In this document: one piece after another, positions 33,556-39,987 of the stretch | Numbering within the stretch: the stretch's first letter is position 1 | Layout of the letters: each line of letters opens with the position of its first letter | Assembly (NCBI GenBank): GCA_040755155.1 | Contig: JBFMBP010000001.1 | Coordinates: forward strand, 1 to 39,987 | Direction of reading: 5' to 3' | DNA from: Candidatus Omnitrophota bacterium | Lineage (GTDB): Bacteria; Hinthialibacterota; Hinthialibacteria; Hinthialibacterales; Hinthialibacteraceae | Length of the DNA: 39,987 bases | Position numbers and translations under genes: made by a program | Notes under the pieces: model-generated | Database searches by the model: none | What the model was told of the DNA's origin: nothing | The model's input: only the letters and a program-made list of their open reading frames with translations

Positions 33556-34673
33556 CGCCGCTTCCTTTTTCGATATAAAAATAGAATCCCCAGCAATAGA
33601 TTGGCGGCCAGAAGCATCCCCAACGAAAGCGCAATATTGCGGCGGAAGCGGCGGGTTACGGCGTTGTCGCCGCTGGAATCGTTGGACGTTGCGCTATTGA
33701 CGATCATCGCCGGAATCCCTAGATAGCGCGACATTTCGCGTTCGCTGGCCATCCGTCCTTCCAGCGCGGCGTCCCAATCCGCCGCCACCAGCAAATCGGC
33801 GCCGGGATTTTGATCTTTAATAAAACAGGTGCATGGCCCGGCGAGGAATTCGCAGGCTTCCCGAATCGTATCTTCGTTGATTCCTTCTCCGATCAAAGAG
33901 TAAAGCGCTATCCCCCGGCCATAAATTGGAAAAGCCATCGTTTCGGCGGCATACTCCATCAAATCCGCTTCCGTATGCAGCAACATTTGCGTTAGAAACG
34001 TTTCCGCTTCGTCCGAACGCCGCAAGCGGACGATGGCGAAGCGAATCCGCCGGTCTCCGTCATCCAACTCCAGCGATTGGCTCTTGCCGTCTGGCTCAAG
34101 CGTTGGCCATTGGAGCGTTTTTTCCATTTTCAATAAAACCTCTTGCAGCGTTCGCGCCGCCTTCTCGTCCCGGTTGGCGTCGCCGCTTTCCAATATGATC
34201 CAAACGGCGGCGTCACCATTCAGCAGACGGCGCGCAATCGTCCGGCGTATGGGGGAATCGGTTAATGCTTTCGCGTTTTCTTCCGTTAGCGGTACTTGCC
34301 AAAATGGCTCTCGATGTCCCATTTCCTGCGGATAATAGACCTCCAGCCGAGGAGGCGCAGTGTTGGAGTCATCTTGTTTTGCGGAAGGATTCGCCGAATC
34401 TTTCGAATCGACGAGATGAAAACGGTAATGGCTGCCATGCGCGCTCCCTTCGGCATGGGTTTCCAACCAGGCTGCGATATCTTGCTCCTGCGGCGTCAAG
34501 GGCTTTTGGCGAATGGCGTAAACGTCGAAGATTCCCGCAGGCCATAATTCCAAGGCGTAACGGAATACGGGAATATCGCACGCATCGGTTGATGCGTTCA
34601 GCGCCAACCATATGCCCATCATGCAGGAAAAAATCAAACCGAGTCTACTGACGCGAGGGAATAATCTATTCAT
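33552..34673 (-). CDS. Membrane-anchored protein of unknown function (CDIPVFRYALE family)
   Basis: A 373-residue protein starting at ATG 34673. It has an N-terminal signal or membrane segment (about residues 9-29) and then a Cys-containing motif STDACDIPVFRYALELWPAGIFDVYAI that opens the mature part. I have seen the pattern C-x-VFRYALE-W in uncharacterised Planctomycetota-type proteins, where the segment looks thioredoxin-like at its start. The middle is a mixed alpha/beta region. A C-terminal membrane helix (NIALSLGMLLAANLLLGILFL) is followed by a basic tail YRKRKRR, so the bulk probably faces the periplasm. Its stop codon overlaps that of the convergent RlmI-like gene by 4 bp. The function is unknown; I would not name it beyond a membrane-anchored alpha/beta protein. 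Confidence 0.8.
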   Translation of the reverse strand: MNRLFPRVSRLGLIFSCMMGIWLALNASTDACDIPVFRYALELWPAGIFDVYAIRQKPLTPQEQDIAAWLETHAEGSAHGSHYRFHLVDSKDSANPSAKQDDSNTAPPRLEVYYPQEMGHREPFWQVPLTEENAKALTDSPIRRTIARRLLNGDAAVWIILESGDANRDEKAARTLQEVLLKMEKTLQWPTLEPDGKSQSLELDDGDRRIRFAIVRLRRSDEAETFLTQMLLHTEADLMEYAAETMAFPIYGRGIALYSLIGEGINEDTIREACEFLAGPCTCFIKDQNPGADLLVAADWDAALEGRMASEREMSRYLGIPAMIVNSATSNDSSGDNAVTRRFRRNIALSLGMLLAANLLLGILFLYRKRKRR

Positions 34674-34725
34674 GAACAAATAACTTTTGCGATCGGAATG
34701 ATGAAAGGCTTCGCCGTGCGCTTAT

Positions 34726-34753
34726 TTGACGATGTGCGCCGTCTTACTATACT
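34726..34753 (+). promoter_or_regulatory. Candidate promoter for the NTF2-like membrane protein gene
   Basis: TTGACG (34726-34731) and TATACT (34748-34753) are separated by 16 bp, about 98 bp upstream of ATG 34852. Both boxes are close to sigma70 consensus. Confidence 0.6.
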
Positions 34754-34851
34754 CTTATTACTGATGCGCATCATACCCCATTTCGATAGGGGTTCAACTG
34801 GATAATGGCCGTTGCATAACGGATGCAAGCCGTAGCGAGCGAGAATCGGGC

Positions 34852-35307
34852 ATGAAGCCGTTTTTAATTTTCCTCTTTGCGATCGTTCTTCTCATCCTCA
34901 CCGGTTGGGTGTTGTTGAATTTCGTTTTCCTCTCGGAAGAAGAACGCATCGAACGAGTAATCGAAAAGGGACGCCGCAGCGTGGAAAACGGCTCCATCTT
35001 CTCTCTGCGCAACCTTTTTACGGAAGACTATTCCGATTCCAGCGGCCAATCTTTGGATGAAATCATGGGATCGGCGCAATGTATGTTCAGCGATACCGCC
35101 AACCGGAAGATCCATATCGCCGGTTCGTCGATTCGCGCTTCCGGTGATAAGGCCGAAGCCGAAGTTCGATACGTCTTTCATTGCCAATCGAAGAATTCAT
35201 TTATCGATCATTATTTATCCGCCAACAATTCCGATGTTCGAACCGTCCGCATCGTCTTCGTAAAGAATAGCCGAAGATGGAAGATTTGCCATACGGATCA
35301 TATGTAG
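34852..35307 (+). CDS. Small membrane-anchored NTF2/SnoaL-like protein
   Basis: A 151-residue protein. One N-terminal transmembrane helix (about residues 4-27, FLIFLFAIVLLILTGWVLLNF) is followed by an acidic helix region EEERIERVIEKGRRSVENG and a curved beta sheet (AEAEVRYVFHCQS, VRTVRIVFVKNSRRWKI). This pattern is seen in SnoaL/NTF2-like domains, which often have non-catalytic ligand-binding or sensory roles. The start is weakly supported by a ribosome binding site (GAGAATCGGGC), but a promoter-like sequence lies upstream. It lies between a minus-strand membrane protein and a glycosyltransferase, and is probably expressed alone. The fold assignment is inferred from pattern only. Confidence 0.7.
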   Translation: MKPFLIFLFAIVLLILTGWVLLNFVFLSEEERIERVIEKGRRSVENGSIFSLRNLFTEDYSDSSGQSLDEIMGSAQCMFSDTANRKIHIAGSSIRASGDKAEAEVRYVFHCQSKNSFIDHYLSANNSDVRTVRIVFVKNSRRWKICHTDHM

Positions 35308-35452
35308 ATTTTCATTTTCCACCTGATTCTTCTCTCAAGGATGCGCCCAAACGCTTTCTGGAACTTCCCCCAATTCCCTCTGGACATTAAGATCGAACTT
35401 TATGATTTGAAAGTAACTATTATCTGACGAATAGGACGAATAATTTTTCCGG

Positions 35453-37414
35453 ATGGCTCATTCTCCCGTACCACCCTCAAATCCTGGCGCCGCATCCAAT
35501 CCCCCAATGGCGATACAACAAGTTCTATTCATCGGATTGTGGTGGATTTGTTTTTTCGTTTATCCTTTGTGGTATCTCCCCGGCCTGGGCTGGGAACGAT
35601 TGGCCGTCGCCGCTGGCCTTTTCGCTATTTTCTTGTTTTGTTCCGCGCTTTACCGTTGGATTTGTTTGGCATCCGCCAGCGCCCCGTGCGTTGAAGACGT
35701 TGCTATTCCGGATGCAGGTTTTTTCGGCGTCTTATTCGTTATCGCGTTCCTGCTGCATCTGCCGTTTTTGAATCAACCGCTGATTACGGGATTGGATATC
35801 ATCGATCACGCCGCTGTTCCCGCCGTCGCCGCGAACCGCTTTGTCCGGAGTCTCTCGCAAGCAGCAGGTTTCAACCTTCAACTGCTGCTTATAGCCAGCG
35901 GCGTATTGACGATCCTTCATTTCGTATTTCGTCCTGCGCATCGCCGCATGGCGAAAAATGCTATTCGGAAAACGGCGGAGATTCTTATCGCTCATTTCGG
36001 GAAATCGATGCTGGTTCTTTTTCTCGTTACGAGCCTTTATGGCTTTTTCTTATACTATTTCGCCATTCCCGACCGCTTCGGCAATATCGGAATCCTGTTC
36101 CGCTATCCTCCCTTATCCAAGATCGTCTTGATGTTTTTCTATGGATGGCTCGGTTTATACGAATGGATCGGCAGAACGGTTCAGATTCTCTTCACTTTGG
36201 CGGGGGCGGTTTATTTCCATCGTTTGACGTCACTCTATGGCGGCAAGGACGCCGCCCGCCTGGCCGCCATTTTATACGTCTTCCTACCCCCGGTTTTTCA
36301 TTATGGAAACACGCACATGATTGAAGGCGGAACGCTATTCTTCGTCATCGCCGCCTTTTTTCATCTTATCCGCTGCGCTGATCGCCGAAGTCCGATCGAT
36401 CTGGCGATGGGAACGCTGTTCATGACGGGAGGCTGTCTCTATAAACACACGGCGGTCAGCGTCATTCCCGCCTTCGCTCTGATGACCGCCATCGATTTTT
36501 TCTTCCCTCCGAAAGGACAAACCCGCGCCCCGCTGCTTCCGGCGATCGCTTCTTGCGCCATCGCCAGCCTGACGATGATTGTTTATATGAAACTTTCTTC
36601 TTTCAATTCGGAAATACCCTCCGATATGGTTTTTCCTACGCTGCAACGGCTGTTCGCCAATCTGGCCGCCATCCCTTTAGGCGTAACCTGGCCCATCGCG
36701 CTGGCGTTTCCATTAGGAATTATCTGTTTGTTGCTGCGCCGGAAATGGCGAGTTTTTGAAGTATTTTTCTGTTGGATCGGGGCGCATCTTCTTTTATCCG
36801 TTATGGCGTCCACCTATCGCAATGTCCGGCAAGCTTTGCCCTATTATATTGGCTTTATCACTCCCGCCGCCCTCTTTATGGAATCCATTATTTCCGGCCG
36901 TCCTAAAATCCGCATCGCTTTTCTTTATTTTCTGCTTCCCCTTTACTTGTTCTGGGTTTGCCTATTGGCGGATCGCGATCAGACCGATCTGGTAAAAAAG
37001 CGCGCTATGGGCGACCGCTCCTACATTACGTTCGCCAATTGGAACCGATCCTATTTACCTTATCCGGATGCCATACGGGATTTGAATGAGATAACCAAGT
37101 CCAACGAGACGATCTACGCCCCTATGGCCAACGATCCAGTCCATTTTTATATCGCCAAATACGATCTTCAAAATCCCTATATTCGCGCCATCTGGGAGCC
37201 ATCCCTGGATAAGCAGACGCTTTCTTCACTTTATGCTCATTGCCGGCGAATTGGAGCCCAATGGCTGATGGTTCCCCGGGGACGCTGGCTTTCCGGCTAC
37301 GTCAATCCCGCCTGGGTGGAGGAATTGTTCGCAAATCCGCCGTCGGAATTCCAACTTGAAAAAATCTATACTTGCGGGAAAGAAGAGTTAGGTCTTTGGC
37401 GGGTGAGGCAATAA
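35453..37414 (+). CDS. GT-C fold membrane glycosyltransferase (PMT/ArnT-like)
   Basis: A 653-residue integral membrane protein with roughly a dozen hydrophobic segments. After the first helices, a loop bears NQPLITGLDIIDHAAV, a plausible position for the acidic catalytic residue of GT-C enzymes that use polyprenyl-phosphate sugars. Later segments (LAAILYVFLPPVFHYGNTHMIEGGTLFFVIAAFFHLI and GGCLYKHTA) follow the pattern of dolichyl-phosphate-mannose mannosyltransferase-like (PMT_2) proteins. The C-terminal ~110 residues form a soluble extracytoplasmic tail with aromatic clusters. Such enzymes glycosylate lipids or proteins on the periplasmic side. The ATG at 35453 has only a distant AGGA; a later start at Met19 (MAIQQVLFIG) is possible. 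It is flanked downstream by a family A repeat. Confidence 0.85.
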   Translation: MAHSPVPPSNPGAASNPPMAIQQVLFIGLWWICFFVYPLWYLPGLGWERLAVAAGLFAIFLFCSALYRWICLASASAPCVEDVAIPDAGFFGVLFVIAFLLHLPFLNQPLITGLDIIDHAAVPAVAANRFVRSLSQAAGFNLQLLLIASGVLTILHFVFRPAHRRMAKNAIRKTAEILIAHFGKSMLVLFLVTSLYGFFLYYFAIPDRFGNIGILFRYPPLSKIVLMFFYGWLGLYEWIGRTVQILFTLAGAVYFHRLTSLYGGKDAARLAAILYVFLPPVFHYGNTHMIEGGTLFFVIAAFFHLIRCADRRSPIDLAMGTLFMTGGCLYKHTAVSVIPAFALMTAIDFFFPPKGQTRAPLLPAIASCAIASLTMIVYMKLSSFNSEIPSDMVFPTLQRLFANLAAIPLGVTWPIALAFPLGIICLLLRRKWRVFEVFFCWIGAHLLLSVMASTYRNVRQALPYYIGFITPAALFMESIISGRPKIRIAFLYFLLPLYLFWVCLLADRDQTDLVKKRAMGDRSYITFANWNRSYLPYPDAIRDLNEITKSNETIYAPMANDPVHFYIAKYDLQNPYIRAIWEPSLDKQTLSSLYAHCRRIGAQWLMVPRGRWLSGYVNPAWVEELFANPPSEFQLEKIYTCGKEELGLWRVRQ

Positions 37415-37443
37415 TTCGAGTAATGGATTGGCGCCTATAATTT

Positions 37444-37531
37444 CCCTCGCCCTCTGGGAGAGGGTTAGGGTGAGGGGTTTTAAGTCTAACCAAATCAACC
37501 CTCACCTAACCTCTCCCCATCTTGGGAGAGG
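37444..37531. repeat. Dispersed repeat family A, copy 3
   Basis: A full-length copy in the same orientation as 7081-7170: CCCTCGCCCTCTGGGAGAGGG, TTAGGGTGAGGGG, a short variable centre, CAACCCTCACCTAA and the palindrome CCTCTCCCCATCTTGGGAGAGG. It lies between the convergent ends of the GT-C gene and the zinc-ribbon gene. Confidence 0.85.
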
Positions 37532-37623
37532 AATTTGAAAATCGACATTCTTAATGCAGATTGGTATAATTCGAGTATTGGAATGGCGTTATAGTCAAGC
37601 AATGGCCATTTAGGCCTTCGCGC

Positions 37624-38412
37624 TTATTTAGAGTGGATATGCATCTTGGAGCTCGTCAGTTTTCTTATAGGAGAAGGCTTATCGTCGTTGGAGACAGCGC
37701 CGGGCATCGCTGTTGAGATCGCGCGCCGTACATTTAGTTTTTCCGCGTCGCTGCACGATTTGCACAAATTGCTTCCCCCCGCCGGGATTTCCGTTCCGCA
37801 TTGCGAGCAGATGGTTTTGCCCCGGTCGATCCGTATACGTCCGCTTCTTTCCAATTCGACGATCATGTAATAGATGATTTTGCGAGCGTCTTGGCTGGCG
37901 TCGAGGATCTTATAGTAATTCCGGATGGCGTCGCAGGTTTCTTCGTTAAATCCTTCTTCCCCCTGCGATAGGAATTGAAAAACCTGATTGCGGACCATGA
38001 CGTACACTTCGTCCAGAATAATCTGGAAAGGTAAATAATTTTTGTCTTTCCGGATTTCCTTCACCATGTTGTAGGCGACGAGGTGCGCAAACCAAATTCC
38101 TTCTTTCATCAGCGCTTTATGGCGGCGCGATGTTACTCGCGAAAAAGCGAAGGGAAATTCGTCCAGCAATTTGGAGATGGCGACTTCGCGGGAACTTTGG
38201 GTCTCTTCCTCTTTTTTCTTTGGCGGCGCCATCTTGATCGTGCCTTCGTTGATCAGCATATCGCGGCATAAGGAATAGACCATGGAATCCATCGCCGAAT
38301 AGCAAGATTCGCATAATCCCCCCTTCTTGATCTGGCCGCAGAATTCGCATCCCTCTTCATCGGTCGCAATATCGAGAATCGACCAAATATCGTAAGAATT
38401 TTTCATGTCCAT
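37624..38412 (-). CDS. Double zinc-ribbon protein of unknown function
   Basis: A 262-residue cytoplasmic protein. An N-terminal zinc ribbon has Cys22, Cys25, Cys34 and Cys37 (CEFC and CESC). A C-terminal one has Cys202, Cys205, Cys217 and Cys220 (CSQC and CKSC). Between them is a mostly helical domain (about 75-190) with many basic and aromatic residues (SRRHKALMKEGIWFAHLVAYNMVKEIRKDKNY and YYKILDASQDARKIIYYMI). The tail is polar. Paired ribbons around a helical core suggest nucleic-acid or protein binding, but I do not recognise a named family. ATG 38412 has a weak GGGAAG upstream; a second ATG lies two codons on. The gene is isolated, with over 500 bp upstream. Confidence is in the gene and the zinc sites, not in a role. 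Confidence 0.8.
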   Translation of the reverse strand: MDMKNSYDIWSILDIATDEEGCEFCGQIKKGGLCESCYSAMDSMVYSLCRDMLINEGTIKMAPPKKKEEETQSSREVAISKLLDEFPFAFSRVTSRRHKALMKEGIWFAHLVAYNMVKEIRKDKNYLPFQIILDEVYVMVRNQVFQFLSQGEEGFNEETCDAIRNYYKILDASQDARKIIYYMIVELERSGRIRIDRGKTICSQCGTEIPAGGSNLCKSCSDAEKLNVRRAISTAMPGAVSNDDKPSPIRKLTSSKMHIHSK

Positions 38413-38956
38413 GAGGTCTTCCCAACATCTTCATTAAGAATTGAATTCATAAGACGGTGAAACGCTTTTCGCCGATACGCGATGCAAGATCGTTTTATAG
38501 AATAAACCGCTCCGCCGTCAACAAGATCGCCAGCAATCCCCTTCTTTTGATTTTACTCCCTTCATTTCATAAGAAAAGACTCAATTCGAATTAGAATAAC
38601 AATTCTATTCTTTTCCATTATGCGAAGGTTCATGATTAAAGAAAATGCGATTGGCGGATTTTTTAAGTGGAAAAAGATTTGAGTATATGGGCGGCGTTAT
38701 ACCAGTATCTTCTTTCGGATTTTTATTGGGTAGAAAAATCGAACTTAAAAAATTCCGAAAAATATCTTGATATTTTTATGCAATTATTATAAAAAGAAGG
38801 TGGATAAACGAGTTATTGGATTAATAGGTCTTATATAAGACTATTCTTTATAGAAAAGGAGGCTATAATCCACGACGCGAAAAAGGGAACATAGCGCAAA
38901 GTGGGAATGGTTTTGCATTGAAAATCATGAACTAAGAGTTAGGAGGAAAGAAAATT
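38413..38956. promoter_or_regulatory. Long AT-rich intergenic region with a palindrome and promoter-like sequences
   Basis: There is no gene in these 544 bp. GTCTTATATAAGAC (38828-38841) is a perfect 14-bp palindrome, extended by AATA and TATT on the flanks with one unpaired G, so it could be an operator. TATAAT occurs at 38864-38869 without a convincing -35 box. TTGATA followed 15 bp later by TATAAA near 38770-38796 is another weak promoter candidate. AGGAGGAAAG (38941-38950) is the ribosome binding site of the next gene. Confidence 0.45.
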
Positions 38957-39987
38957 ATGAAAAAGACGCTAATGATTTTTCTGTGTTTGTCATTAACGGC
39001 GCCCGCTTTGGCGGACCGGGGCGGGTGGAAAGATCCGGCGGGCGGCTGGACGTTTGTGGAGGAATGGCACAAAATCCCCGAGTATACGAACGATCCAGTA
39101 TGGGATCATAACAACGGCAGCGATTCTTATTCCGGCAACTCCAATTCGCCGACCTTTGCGGATTTAGCCGTTGAAATCGCTCCCGGCGTTCCAGTCGGCG
39201 ATGTTGTGAGTATTAATACGGTTGCCGGCGTTGGCGAAACGGAGGACGGCAAAACGAAAGCCGCCGACGCCATCGCCATGCGGCTCATCGATCTTGGCGA
39301 TCCCCGCAAGCTTAACCTCGCCGATCCCAGCGACCGCAAAATCTTCTTCCTCGGCGCACTCCACAAGCCGGGCGAATTGACGGAAGATCCTTTTATCAAA
39401 GGGATCACTTATTGCGCCCGGTTTCGAATTTTCCCCATCGCGCCTGATCCGGATATCGGCGTAGGGTTGGATCTCGTCAATCTGGCCTTGGATCCCGACG
39501 GCGACGGCGTTCCTAATGGCGACGGCTTGCTGCACTTCATCCCCGAAGCTTCCGACCGCGCCCATGTGGGCGTCGGTTACGTCGATCCGGCGGACGATCT
39601 GGCAAGGACGCTGGTAGGAGTAGGATATTACACGGATGGGACTCTCTCGATATTAATCAATGACAAGGGAGACCCGGATGGCGACGAAAATATTCCCATT
39701 CTTACCGGCATCGACACGGCCGCGTTCCATACTGTTTGGGTGAGCGCGAAATTGGACGCGAACGATCCGACGATAGTCAATGTCCGCGCCTTTGGCGATG
39801 GAAGCACTACGCCGGTCCTGGCCAATATCCAACGAGGCTCCGGCGTCGATCGGCCCGATCCGGAAGATTTGCAAGATAACGCCGCCTGGGCGGGCAAAAA
39901 GGAAATCGCCTTCAATATCGGCAGCGCCGGAACCAACGCCGCCGGCGGCTTTCAGTACGATTACTTCGTCGCTACCATGGCGGGCGC
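38957..39987 (+). CDS. Secreted protein of unknown function (partial, runs off the right edge)
   Basis: An open frame of 343 codons starts at ATG 38957 behind a strong AGGAGGAAAG and is not closed before the window ends. Residues 1-19 are a signal peptide (MKKTLMIFLCLSLTAPALA). The mature part begins DRGGWKDPAGGWTFVEEWHK and is Asp/Gly/Pro-rich, with beta-sandwich character as in LamG/ConA-like secreted proteins. DPDGDGVPNGDG near residue 178 resembles the calcium-binding thrombospondin type-3 or dockerin-like loop. Strands such as GVGYYTDGTLSILINDKGD and HTVWVSAKLD suit a jelly roll that binds a polymer. The end is missing, so anchor and full domain set are unknown. The gene is convincing; its role is open. 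Confidence 0.82.
   Translation, partial: MKKTLMIFLCLSLTAPALADRGGWKDPAGGWTFVEEWHKIPEYTNDPVWDHNNGSDSYSGNSNSPTFADLAVEIAPGVPVGDVVSINTVAGVGETEDGKTKAADAIAMRLIDLGDPRKLNLADPSDRKIFFLGALHKPGELTEDPFIKGITYCARFRIFPIAPDPDIGVGLDLVNLALDPDGDGVPNGDGLLHFIPEASDRAHVGVGYVDPADDLARTLVGVGYYTDGTLSILINDKGDPDGDENIPILTGIDTAAFHTVWVSAKLDANDPTIVNVRAFGDGSTTPVLANIQRGSGVDRPDPEDLQDNAAWAGKKEIAFNIGSAGTNAAGGFQYDYFVATMAG

Noticed and set aside
7081-37531. A CRISPR array explanation for the family A repeats
   Set aside because: The copies are kilobases apart, occur in both orientations and have no regular spacers or cas genes.

Overview
The window looks like a chromosomal segment from an uncultivated, probably Gram-negative bacterium of moderate GC content. 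I infer this from several things: many large secreted proteins with Sec signal peptides; a GspG/PilA-like prepilin; a BlaI/M56-peptidase regulatory pair; the bacillithiol enzyme BshC; and AGGAG-type ribosome binding sites with sigma70-like promoters. Genes are mostly single or in pairs, with repeat-rich intergenic DNA between them. This pattern is familiar from Planctomycetota-like and candidate-phylum genomes, but the sequence alone does not let me name the taxon. I see no rRNA, tRNA, CRISPR array, transposase, integrase or phage gene.

Layout. 1-8.3 kb (minus strand): a TPR protein cut by the left edge, a 1833-residue secreted gingipain-like (C25) cysteine peptidase, and argC. 8.6-13.0 kb (minus): a blaI-M56 protease operon. 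It has a promoter embedded in a three-part palindromic operator and a strong terminator. The membrane protease carries a very large C-terminal extension containing a ~260-residue tandem duplication. 13.4-17.3 kb (plus): a GH10 xylanase, a secreted beta-sandwich protein and a prepilin-like protein. 17.4-19.9 kb (minus): comEC. 20.0-22.5 kb (plus): a radical SAM protein and a family 2 glycosyltransferase. 22.7-24.1 kb: an Ala/Gly-rich secreted protein with strong expression signals and a strong terminator. 24.4-25.0 kb: a small protein plus PIN-domain pair (VapBC-like). 25.2-30.6 kb: a secreted 14-repeat WD40 protein and a 1033-residue secreted alpha/alpha-toroid-like protein. 30.7-33.6 kb: bshC and an RlmI-like methyltransferase, divergent, with start codons only 15 bp apart. 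33.5-37.4 kb: a membrane-anchored unknown, a small NTF2-like membrane protein and a GT-C glycosyltransferase. 37.6-38.4 kb: a double zinc-ribbon protein. 38.96 kb to the right edge: a partial secreted protein.

The genes do not form one pathway. The recurring themes are extracellular protein and polysaccharide processing (C25 peptidase, GH10, toroid protein, secreted beta-sandwich proteins), the cell surface (prepilin, glycosyltransferases, possible surface-layer protein) and housekeeping (ArgC, BshC, ComEC, RlmI-like).

The intergenic DNA holds at least four small dispersed repeat families, all capable of forming hairpins and none with coding capacity, plus a separate cluster of three palindromes. 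The most interesting single locus is the blaI-M56 operon, because of its operator architecture and the unusual duplicated sensor-like extension on the protease.
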